Below are positions 22,836 to 31,377 of a stretch of DNA of 34,477 bases, piece by piece. A program made the position numbers and the translations under genes. Under the pieces are notes generated by a model. That model was not told the origin of the DNA. It saw nothing but the letters and a program-made list of their open reading frames with translations, and did no database searches. The DNA lies in the NCBI RefSeq assembly GCF_015645445.1, contig NZ_JADOGI010000110.1, forward strand, positions 1 through 34,477, given 5' to 3'. The DNA comes from Nonomuraea cypriaca. GTDB lineage: Bacteria > Actinomycetota > Actinomycetes > Streptosporangiales > Streptosporangiaceae. Position 1 is the first letter of the stretch. Each line of letters opens with the position of its first letter.

Positions 22836-24074
22836 ATGCCGACATTCGAGGAAATCACAGCCTTCGTCACCAAGCAGCCGCTCGCCACCGCCGTCATCGC
22901 GCTGCTCACCCTGGCCGCCCTCGCGCTGGCGTTCCTGGTGCTCAGGGTCGTCTGGCGCGCAGTGGCCTGGTTGTTCGCCCGCTACGTCGCCCCCCGTCCC
23001 ATAGAGGACGTCCTGACCATCGTGGCCGCGTCCATCGCCACCGGTGTGTCCGCGCAGGGCATGTGGCGTTTCTCCGGTGACGTGCTGGGCCTCGATGGAC
23101 CGCTCCGCCTGCTGCTGTTCGCGTTCATCGAGGTGGCGATCATCACCTCGGCCGTCCGCGCCCGCCGCAACATGCGGGAGAACTTCTCCGCCGGGATCGA
23201 CGGCATCGCCGTCTGGGCGCTCACCTGCCTGACCGCCGTGCTGTCCAGCATGGACGCGCGCAGCCTGCCCGAGGCGATGTTCAGGCTGGCCGCGCCGCTG
23301 GTCGCCGCCTGGCTGTGGGAGCGCGGCATGGCCATCGAACGCCACCGCATCCGCGGCACCGGGCGCATCAACTGGCGCCTCACCCCCGAGCGGTTGCTGG
23401 TCAGGCTCGGGCTGGCCGAGGTCAGCGACCGTACGGCGAGCGAGGTCGACGCCCACCGCAGGCTGACCAGGGTGGCGCTGGCCGCCAAGCGGGCCAAGGC
23501 GCTGCGCGAGGGCGGCGCGTCCGAGCGGAAGCTGCGCGCCGCGCTGGCCAGGCTCGACAAGGCCATGGACCAGGCCGTCGAGCACACCGGCCTGGCCGTG
23601 GACCAGGCCCGCCAGGAGGCGCTGCTGGCGCAGATCGCCGCGCTCTACAACACCTCCGCCCTCATCGACGCCGACCCCCGCGTGCCCTGGGAGCCCACGG
23701 CCGACCACCATCCGGTGCCCGCCCGCCCGGCGCTGCCGCCCGCGCTGGTCGAACTGGTCGAGGACGAGGACGAGGACATCGAGGTGCTCGACACCACGCC
23801 GCAGGTCGTCGACACCGCCCAGCGGGCGGCGCTCATGCGCGAGGCCCGCGCCTACTGGGACCGGCAGATCAGCAAGGGCATCGTGCCGCGTACGGTGGAC
23901 ATCGCCCAGGAGATCGGGATCTCGCTGGCCACGGCACGCGAGTATCGTGCCCTCTGGAAGCTGGAGCCGCAGGCGCACGCCCTGATCGAGGCTCTCTACC
24001 AGCAGCACGGCATCGTCGACACCGGAGCCTTCCCGGCCATCGCGCCCGACGGGAGGGTCCTGACCAAGTCCTGA
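22836..24074 (+). CDS. Multi-pass membrane protein with C-terminal HTH-like segment (DUF2637/SpdB-like)
   Basis: A 412-residue protein. About five membrane spans fill residues 15-165 (for example LATAVIALLTLAALALAFLV and LRLLLFAFIEVAIITSAV), followed by a long charged coiled-coil (about 200-275). A Pro-rich then acidic linker (VEDEDEDIEVLD, about 305-320) leads to a C-terminal helix-turn-helix-like region VDIAQEIGISLATAREYRALWKLE (about 350-373). Similar membrane-plus-HTH proteins of DUF2637 occur on actinomycete plasmids and integrative elements, where Spd proteins aid plasmid spread. That resemblance is by pattern only. The downstream DUF2786 gene follows by 10 bp. No integrase, relaxase or FtsK-like translocase is present in the window. 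Confidence 0.7.
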   Translation: MPTFEEITAFVTKQPLATAVIALLTLAALALAFLVLRVVWRAVAWLFARYVAPRPIEDVLTIVAASIATGVSAQGMWRFSGDVLGLDGPLRLLLFAFIEVAIITSAVRARRNMRENFSAGIDGIAVWALTCLTAVLSSMDARSLPEAMFRLAAPLVAAWLWERGMAIERHRIRGTGRINWRLTPERLLVRLGLAEVSDRTASEVDAHRRLTRVALAAKRAKALREGGASERKLRAALARLDKAMDQAVEHTGLAVDQARQEALLAQIAALYNTSALIDADPRVPWEPTADHHPVPARPALPPALVELVEDEDEDIEVLDTTPQVVDTAQRAALMREARAYWDRQISKGIVPRTVDIAQEIGISLATAREYRALWKLEPQAHALIEALYQQHGIVDTGAFPAIAPDGRVLTKS

Positions 24075-24084
24075 GGGAGCACGT

Positions 24085-24774
24085 TTGCGGGAGCGCACGC
24101 TCGACCGCGTCAGGAAACTCCTGGCCAAGGCCGAACGCACCGACAACGAGCACGAGCGGGCCACGTTCATGGCGGCCGCCTCGGCCCTCATGGCCAAGTA
24201 CGGCATCGACTCCCTCCCGCCCGCCGGCTCCAGACAGACGCCCGGCGACCGGATCGTCACCCTGCCCAACCCGTGGGCCAGGGAGAAGGCCCGCCTCGTC
24301 AGCCTCGTGGCGCAGGCGACGCGCTGCCGTCCCCTGCTCATCGGCCGGGGCGACGGCGGGCAGCGGGTGCACGTGTTCGGGTTCGCCGCCGACCTGGAGC
24401 GGGCCGACCTGCTGGCCACGTCGCTGCTGCTGCAGATGGCCTCGGGGCTGGCCCGCGTACGGCTCCCTGAGGGCACCACGGCCGTGCGGGCGTATCGCAG
24501 GTCGTGGCTGCTCGGCTTCACGGACGAGGTGTACCGGCTGCTGTGCGCCGCGGAGGCGCGGGCCGAGTCCGGGGCCGCGGGCACCGGGACCGCGCTGGTG
24601 CTGGCCGATCGCCGGGCCGAGGTGGAGCGGGTGGTCGCCGCCCACTACCCGAAGATCCGGTTGAGCGTGCCGACGACCAGCGGCACCGGCTACCGCGACG
24701 GGGTCGCCGCCGGCCGCCTGGCCGATCTCGGCCGTACCGGGATGAGCGCCGGCACGGCGCCCGAGCTCATGTGA
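24085..24774 (+). CDS. DUF2786 domain protein
   Basis: A 229-residue soluble protein. The N-terminal RVRKLLAKAERTDNEHERATFMAAASALMAKYGID (about 8-42) is the DUF2786 signature, a helical module found in phage, plasmid and chromosomal proteins. The remainder is mixed alpha/beta with an RAYRRSWLLGFTDEVYRLL region. Its function is unknown. A TTG start at 24085 is supported by GAGGGAG 6-7 bases upstream. It lies 10 bp after the membrane protein gene and is probably cotranscribed. Confidence 0.82.
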   Translation: MRERTLDRVRKLLAKAERTDNEHERATFMAAASALMAKYGIDSLPPAGSRQTPGDRIVTLPNPWAREKARLVSLVAQATRCRPLLIGRGDGGQRVHVFGFAADLERADLLATSLLLQMASGLARVRLPEGTTAVRAYRRSWLLGFTDEVYRLLCAAEARAESGAAGTGTALVLADRRAEVERVVAAHYPKIRLSVPTTSGTGYRDGVAAGRLADLGRTGMSAGTAPELM

Positions 24775-24876
24775 CCGAGCGCTTGGTGAGCCCGTTCGGA
24801 GATCCGTTTGGGGCGTCGCGCAGCGGGCATATCCGCGCACACGGAACGCAGACCCGCCGAAGCGAGAGCGGTCAAC

Positions 24877-25911
24877 GTGAACGCATCCCCCCGCCTCACC
24901 ACCGCCGACCGGCTCCGTGAACTCGCCCGCGACCTCCTGACCGCCGCCCGCGTCCCGCAGGACACGGCCGCGACGGTCGCCGAGTCCCTGGTGGAGGCCG
25001 ACCTGACCGGGCACGGCTCACACGGCGTGCGGCGGCTCACGCCGTACACCGAGCGGATCGAGGCGGGCGTGATCGTGCCGGACGCGCGCCCGGAGGTCGT
25101 CACGCGGCGCGGGGCCACCGCCGTCGTGTCGGGACGGCGCGGGTTCGGCCAGGCCGCCGCGCGCCTCGCCACCGCCGAGGCGGCGGAGCTCGCCGCCGCC
25201 CACGGCGTGGGCGTGGTGGCGATCAGGGAGTGCAACCACGTCGGCAGACTCGGCGAGTACGCGACGACGCTGGCGGAGCGCGGCCTGATCGCCCAGGTCG
25301 TGGGCAACGCGGATCCGACGGTGGCCCCGTTCGGCGGGCATCGCCGGATGCTCGGCACCAACCCCATGGCCTGGGCCGCGCCACGACGCGAGGGCGCCGT
25401 GGTGATGGACTGGGCCACCGCCGCCATGGCCGAGGGCAAGCTCGGCCTGCTGCGCGTCGCCGGCGCGCCGGCCCCGGAAGGGGTGCTCGTCGACCCCGAG
25501 GGGCGCCACTCCACCGACCCGGCAGACTTCTACCGTGGCGGGGCCCTGCTGCCGTTCGGCGGCCACAAGGGCTACGGCCTGAGCGTCCTCATCGAGCTGG
25601 TCGGCGGCCTGCTCACGGACACGGGAACGGCCTGCTCACCGGAGTACGACGGCACGTTCGGCACCGTGATCACCGCGGTCGACATCGCCTCGTTCGTCCC
25701 CCTGGAACAGTACGTCGCCCAGGTCGAGTCCTTCTGCGCGGCCCTGCGCGCCTCCGGCCCCGGCGTGGTCGTACCGGGGGAGCCCGAGTCCGAGACGCGC
25801 GCGGCGCGGGTGAAGGAGGGGATCCCGGTGCCCCTGCCGGTGTGGGCGGAGCTGGCGGCGCTCGCCTCGCGGCTCGGCGTTCCCTGGCCTGACACGCCCC
25901 CTGGAGGTTAG
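24877..25911 (+). CDS. Malate/L-lactate dehydrogenase family (LDH2) oxidoreductase
   Basis: A 344-residue NAD(P)-dependent dehydrogenase of the LDH2/MDH2 family, which includes ureidoglycolate, sulfolactate and 2,3-diketogulonate enzymes. Visible features are DLTGHGSHGVRRLTPY near residues 40-56, IRECNHVGRLGEYA (catalytic His region), GTNPMAWAAPR, and PFGGHKGYGLSVLIELVGGLL. The GTG at 24877 is the likely start, although its ribosome site is weak. It forms a tight operon with the following transporter (TAG directly followed by ATG) and an SDR. The cluster suggests uptake and oxidation of a 2-hydroxy acid or related sugar acid. The actual substrate cannot be read from sequence. Confidence 0.88.
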   Translation: MNASPRLTTADRLRELARDLLTAARVPQDTAATVAESLVEADLTGHGSHGVRRLTPYTERIEAGVIVPDARPEVVTRRGATAVVSGRRGFGQAAARLATAEAAELAAAHGVGVVAIRECNHVGRLGEYATTLAERGLIAQVVGNADPTVAPFGGHRRMLGTNPMAWAAPRREGAVVMDWATAAMAEGKLGLLRVAGAPAPEGVLVDPEGRHSTDPADFYRGGALLPFGGHKGYGLSVLIELVGGLLTDTGTACSPEYDGTFGTVITAVDIASFVPLEQYVAQVESFCAALRASGPGVVVPGEPESETRAARVKEGIPVPLPVWAELAALASRLGVPWPDTPPGG

Positions 25912-27225
25912 ATGTCCGCCACGACACCCGAGTTAAGACGCGTCGTCCTGGGCGCCCTCGTCGGCACCGCCCTGGAGTGGTACGACTTCTTCATCTACGG
26001 CACCGCCGCCGCCCTCGTCTTCAACCGCCTCTTCTTCACCGAGGCCGACCCGGCGGCGGGCACGATCGCCGCGTTCGCCACGTTCGGCGTCGGCTTCGTG
26101 GTCCGGCCGTTCGGCGGCATCCTCTTCGGCCACCTCGGCGACAAGATCGGCCGTCGCTCCACCCTGATCATCACGACCGTCATCATGGGCGTGTCCACCG
26201 GCCTGATCGGCCTGCTGCCCACCTACCCCGCCATCGGCGTGTGGGCGCCGGTCCTGCTCACGCTGCTGCGGGTCTGCCAGGGACTCGGCGCGGGCGCGGA
26301 GTTCGGCGGCGCGGCGACGCTGCTGGCCGAGCACTCCCCGCCCGGCCGGCGCGGCTACTACGCCTCCTATGCCCAGACCGGCGTGCAGATCGGCCTCGTG
26401 CTCGGCACGTCGGCGTTCCTGCTGGTCCAGCTCCTGCCCGAGCCGGACGTCACCTCGTGGGGCTGGCGGGTGCCGTTCCTGGTGAGCTTCGCGCTGATCG
26501 GCGTGGCCCTGTACGTGCGCCTGCGCGTGGCCGAGTCGCCGGTGTTCCGCGAGATGGAGCGCACCCGCGAGATCGTCCGGCTGCCCATCAGGGACGCGCT
26601 GGCCCGCTACCCGCGTAACTTCCTGGTCGGCGTCGGGGCGCACATCTGCGACACGGCCGTGGTCTACACGCTGGCCACGTTCAGCGTCGCGTACGCCACG
26701 GACCAGCTCGGCCTGGACAACCGTACGGCGCTGCTCGGCGTGGTCTTCTTCGGGCTGACGGTCATCGTGCTCCAGCCGATCTACGGCAACCTGTCGGACC
26801 GCGTGGGACGGCGGCCGCTCAACCTGTTCAGCGTGGTGTTCGTGGCGGTGTTCGTCTATCCCTACTTCCTCATGGTCAACACCGGCGTCCCCTGGCTGGT
26901 GTGGCTGGCCATGATGGTGATGGGGGCGTTCGGGTTCGCGCCGCAGGTGGCCGTGCAGCCGGTGTTCTACGCCGAGCTGTTCGGGGCACGGGTGCGGTAC
27001 ACCGGGTTCGCCGCCTCGCGCGAGCTGGGCGCGGCGCTGGCCGGGTTCTCGCCGCTGATCGGCGCGGCGCTGGCGGCGCGGCTGGACGGGGCGCCGTGGC
27101 TGGTGGCGGCGTTCCTGATCGGGACGGCGGTGATCTCGTTCGTGGCGTTCCACGCCTCGTACGAGAGCAAGGACATGGACATCACGGCCGCCGACCCGGG
27201 ACGCGGACCACTCGTGGAGGAGTGA
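25912..27225 (+). CDS. MFS transporter, metabolite:H+ symporter (MHS) family
   Basis: A 437-residue, 12-span membrane transporter. The MHS-family start GALVGTALEWYDFFIYGTAA and the loop 2-3 motif GHLGDKIGRRSTLI are present, as is the second copy GNLSDRVGRRPLNL between spans 8 and 9. QGLGAGAEFGGAATLLAEHS (about span 4-5) is typical of shikimate, citrate and osmolyte symporters. It probably imports an organic acid, coupled to protons, for the dehydrogenases on either side. The ATG follows the previous stop without a gap and has GGAGG upstream. Confidence 0.93.
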   Translation: MSATTPELRRVVLGALVGTALEWYDFFIYGTAAALVFNRLFFTEADPAAGTIAAFATFGVGFVVRPFGGILFGHLGDKIGRRSTLIITTVIMGVSTGLIGLLPTYPAIGVWAPVLLTLLRVCQGLGAGAEFGGAATLLAEHSPPGRRGYYASYAQTGVQIGLVLGTSAFLLVQLLPEPDVTSWGWRVPFLVSFALIGVALYVRLRVAESPVFREMERTREIVRLPIRDALARYPRNFLVGVGAHICDTAVVYTLATFSVAYATDQLGLDNRTALLGVVFFGLTVIVLQPIYGNLSDRVGRRPLNLFSVVFVAVFVYPYFLMVNTGVPWLVWLAMMVMGAFGFAPQVAVQPVFYAELFGARVRYTGFAASRELGAALAGFSPLIGAALAARLDGAPWLVAAFLIGTAVISFVAFHASYESKDMDITAADPGRGPLVEE

Positions 27226-27227
27226 GC

Positions 27228-27992
27228 ATGGACATCAACGGCACGGTCGCCGTCGTCACCGGCGGCGGCACCGGCATCGGGGCGGCGGTCGCGGAGAGCC
27301 TGGCCAGGAAGGGCGCGGCGGCCGTGGTCGTCAACTACTCGCGTTCCGCGGCGGAGGCCGAGGCGACCGCAGGACGGCTGCGGGACCTGGGCTGCAAGGC
27401 CGAGGCCGTGGCCGCCGACGTGTCCGACGACGCCGCCGTACGCCGTCTGGCCGAGCGCGTACGCGCCGCCCACGGCCGGGTGGACGCCCTCGTGTGCAAC
27501 GCGGGGACGACGAAGTGGGTGCCGTTCCCCGACCTGGAGGGGCTCACCGACGACGTGTGGCGGCAGATCATGGGCGTCAACCTCATGGGCGCCTTCTACT
27601 GCGCCCGCGCCTTCGCCCCCGACCTGCGGGCCACCCGCGGCGCGATCGTCAACGTGGCCTCCGTCGCCGGGCTCCTGGGCACGGGCTCGTCCATCGCGTA
27701 CGGCGTGAGCAAGGCCGCCATGCTCCACCTCACCCGCGATCTCGCGGTCGCGCTCGGTCCCGAGGTCAGGGTGAACGCGGTCGCGCCCGGCATCGTGGCG
27801 ACCCGCTGGCACATCGACCGCGTGGGCGAGCAGGTCTTCGCCGAGATGGCCGGCAGGGAGGAGGCCAAGGCGCCGCTGCGGCGCACGGCACGCCCCGAGC
27901 ACATCGCCCAGATGGTGACCGCGCTGCTGGAGGCCGACCTGGTGACGGGAGAGGTCCTCGTGGGCGACGGCGGCCGGCATCTGACGTACTGA
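27228..27992 (+). CDS. SDR family oxidoreductase
   Basis: A 254-residue classical short-chain dehydrogenase. Motifs are TGGGTGIG (11-18), CNAG (90-93), catalytic Ser145, and YGVSK with Tyr158 and Lys162. The C-terminal ending VTGEVLVGDGGRHLTY is typical of the family. The ATG lies 2 bases after the transporter stop, with GGAGGAG upstream. It is the third gene of the LDH2-MFS-SDR operon and likely carries out a second redox step on the imported compound or its product. It differs from the SDR at 153-899 and is not a duplicate of it. Confidence 0.92.
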   Translation: MDINGTVAVVTGGGTGIGAAVAESLARKGAAAVVVNYSRSAAEAEATAGRLRDLGCKAEAVAADVSDDAAVRRLAERVRAAHGRVDALVCNAGTTKWVPFPDLEGLTDDVWRQIMGVNLMGAFYCARAFAPDLRATRGAIVNVASVAGLLGTGSSIAYGVSKAAMLHLTRDLAVALGPEVRVNAVAPGIVATRWHIDRVGEQVFAEMAGREEAKAPLRRTARPEHIAQMVTALLEADLVTGEVLVGDGGRHLTY

Positions 27993-28015
27993 TGCCCGCT
28001 GATGCTCGATCGTGG

Positions 28016-28041
28016 CCGCCTGGGCCCGCCGGCCCGGGCGG
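28016..28041. terminator. Bidirectional hairpin between convergent SDR and pgm genes
   Basis: An 11-bp GC-rich stem (28016-28026 with 28031-28041), with one T-G wobble pair and a 4-base loop, lies directly between the SDR stop and the pgm stop. It suits a shared terminator for both convergent transcripts. Confidence 0.6.
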
Positions 28042-29673
<1,632 letters not shown>

Positions 29674-29733
29674 GTACGCCACTTTACAAACGCGGCCCGG
29701 CCCGGCCACCAGCGCGGCGCGTGACACGATAGT

Positions 29734-29744
29734 TTGACGGTCAA
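29734..29744. promoter_or_regulatory. Perfect 11-bp palindrome upstream of the luciferase-like gene
   Basis: TTGAC-G-GTCAA in the 93-bp divergent region between pgm and the oxidoreductase, 22 bp before the latter's start. It could be an operator. No regulator gene is nearby to link it to. Confidence 0.3.
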
Positions 29745-29766
29745 CCAACAGAGTGGAGTTCCAGCC

Positions 29767-30666
29767 ATGCGATACGGCTCTTTCCTGGCCGAGCGCCAAG
29801 TCGCCGACCCGATCGCCGACCTGCGCGACCAGATCGCCCAAGCCGTGGCCGACGGCTTCAGCTCCGCCTGGCTGTCGCACATCTTCAGCCTCGACGCACT
29901 CACGGCGCTGGCCGTCGCCGGCAGCCAGGTCCCCGCCATCGAGCTGGGCACCTCGGTGGTGCCGGTCCACCCCCGCCACCCCGCCGCGCTGGCCCAGCAG
30001 GCCATGACCGCCAACGCCGCGCTCGGCGGGCGGCTGACGCTCGGCGTCGGGCTCTCCCACCAGCCCGTCATCGAGGCCATGTTCGGCTACAGCTTCGACC
30101 GTCCCGGCCAGTACATGCGGGAATATCTCGACATCCTCATCCCGGCCAGCAGGGGCGAGCAGGTCGCGTACGAGGGGGAGAGGCTCAAGGCCGGCCTCAC
30201 GCTCACCACACCGGGCAGCGGCTTCCCCGTGCTAGTGGCCGCGCTCGGCCCGCGCATGCTCAAGCTGGCCGGCACCGTGGCAGACGGCACCGTCCTGTGG
30301 ATGACGGGCCCCAAGACGATCGCCGGGCACATCACGCCCACCATCACCGCCGCCGCGGCCGAGGCCGGCCGCGAGGCACCGCGCATCGTCTGCCAGCTGC
30401 CCCTCTGCGTCACCGACGACCCCGCCGCCGCCGTCGCGCGCGCGAACGAGATCTTCGAGATCTACGGCCAGTTCCCCTCCTATCGAGCGATGCTCGACAG
30501 GGAAGGCGCGGCCACCCCCGGCGACGTGGCGATCGTCGGCGACGAGGACACGGTGCTGGCCAAACTCGCCGAGCTGGAGCGGGCCGGCGTGACCGACTTC
30601 GTGGCCTCCGTGTTCGCCAACCGGGACCGCACCAGGACCCTGCTGACCGGCGCGGCGAAGGGTTGA
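29767..30666 (+). CDS. LLM-class (luciferase-like) F420-dependent oxidoreductase
   Basis: A 299-residue TIM-barrel of the bacterial luciferase-like superfamily, subgroup using coenzyme F420. It has the start MRYGSFLAERQ, the barrel strands IELGTSVVPVHPRHP and GRLTLGVGLSH, and a late VADGTVLWMTGPKTI segment. It probably performs hydride transfer between F420 and an unknown organic substrate. The ATG at 29767 has TGGAG about 10 bases upstream and fits the usual N-terminus better than the upstream open frame. F420 use is inferred from family resemblance. An FMN-dependent monooxygenase cannot be excluded. Confidence 0.85.
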   Translation: MRYGSFLAERQVADPIADLRDQIAQAVADGFSSAWLSHIFSLDALTALAVAGSQVPAIELGTSVVPVHPRHPAALAQQAMTANAALGGRLTLGVGLSHQPVIEAMFGYSFDRPGQYMREYLDILIPASRGEQVAYEGERLKAGLTLTTPGSGFPVLVAALGPRMLKLAGTVADGTVLWMTGPKTIAGHITPTITAAAAEAGREAPRIVCQLPLCVTDDPAAAVARANEIFEIYGQFPSYRAMLDREGAATPGDVAIVGDEDTVLAKLAELERAGVTDFVASVFANRDRTRTLLTGAAKG

Positions 30667-30696
30667 TCGGGACGCATCTCAATAAACTCCGGCAAG

Positions 30697-31314
30697 ATGA
30701 AGCGCTTGAGCGGTGACATGCTCACCGGGATAGACGTGTCCAACTGGCAGGGCACCGTCAACTGGTCAGGCCACGCGGAGGCCGGGGTGGCCTTCGCGTT
30801 CGCCAAGGCCAGCGAGGGTGCCGACTACACCGACGAGTGGTTCGCCCGCAACTGGAACGGCATGCGGGAGAGCTGGATCGTCTGCGGCGCGTACCACTTC
30901 GCCAGGCCCAAGGGCGACCCCATCGAGCAGGCCCGCCACTTCCTCGGCGTGATCAGGTCGGCGGGCGGGCTGCGCCGCGGTGACCTGATCGCACTCGACC
31001 TGGAGACGAACGACGGGCTGCGCCCCGAGCGGGTCGCCCGCTACGCGCGCCGCTGGTGCCACCACGTCGAACGGCATTGCGGCGTACGTCCCTTCATCTA
31101 CACCTTCAACACCTTCGCGCGCCGCGGGCACTGCGCAGGCCTGGGCGAATATCCGCTGTGGATCGCCAGCCCCGAGAGCGCCCGCGGCCGGCCCGCCGTG
31201 CCCCGCCCCTGGAGCGACTGGACCATCCACCAGTACGCCAACACCCCCCTGGACCGGAACATCTTCCACGGATCCCGCAAGGAGCTGACAAGGCTGGGGT
31301 TTCACCCGCGATAG
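30697..31314 (+). CDS. GH25 lysozyme-like protein without a signal peptide
   Basis: A 205-residue glycoside hydrolase family 25 domain, the Streptomyces cellosyl/Chalaropsis lysozyme type. Motifs are GIDVSNWQG (about 11-19), FAKASEGADYTDEWF, GAYHFARP and the catalytic DLE in ALDLET. TFNTFARRG and WTIHQYAN come later. Such enzymes cleave N-acetylmuramyl bonds of peptidoglycan. No signal peptide or wall-binding domain is seen, so export is unclear. It may need holin-like release or a non-classical route, or act after lysis. A second in-frame ATG at 30718 (MLTGIDVS) could be the true start. The gene lies 30 bp after the oxidoreductase and before thrS. Codon use does not differ from that of its neighbours. 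Confidence 0.87.
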   Translation: MKRLSGDMLTGIDVSNWQGTVNWSGHAEAGVAFAFAKASEGADYTDEWFARNWNGMRESWIVCGAYHFARPKGDPIEQARHFLGVIRSAGGLRRGDLIALDLETNDGLRPERVARYARRWCHHVERHCGVRPFIYTFNTFARRGHCAGLGEYPLWIASPESARGRPAVPRPWSDWTIHQYANTPLDRNIFHGSRKELTRLGFHPR

Positions 31315-31338
31315 CATCGGTTCCACCATCGAACCAGC

Positions 31339-31357
31339 CTCGATGCCGGGCATCGAG
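31339..31357. promoter_or_regulatory. Perfect 19-bp palindrome in the thrS leader
   Basis: CTCGATGCCGGGCATCGAG, a perfect palindrome with 9-bp arms, ends 20 bp before the thrS start and just before its ribosome site. As RNA it would form a tight hairpin, and as DNA it would suit a dimeric regulator. No T-box specifier or antiterminator sequence was recognised around it. Confidence 0.5.
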
Positions 31358-31377
31358 CGCGATCCAAGGGAGTCACC

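Noticed and set aside
22836..24774. Active integrative conjugative element
   Set aside because: No integrase, relaxase, translocase, replication gene or flanking tRNA/att repeat is visible. Only two plasmid-like gene types are present.
31315..31377. T-box riboswitch before thrS
   Set aside because: The leader is only about 60 bases, with no specifier loop or T-box sequence. Only a palindrome is present.
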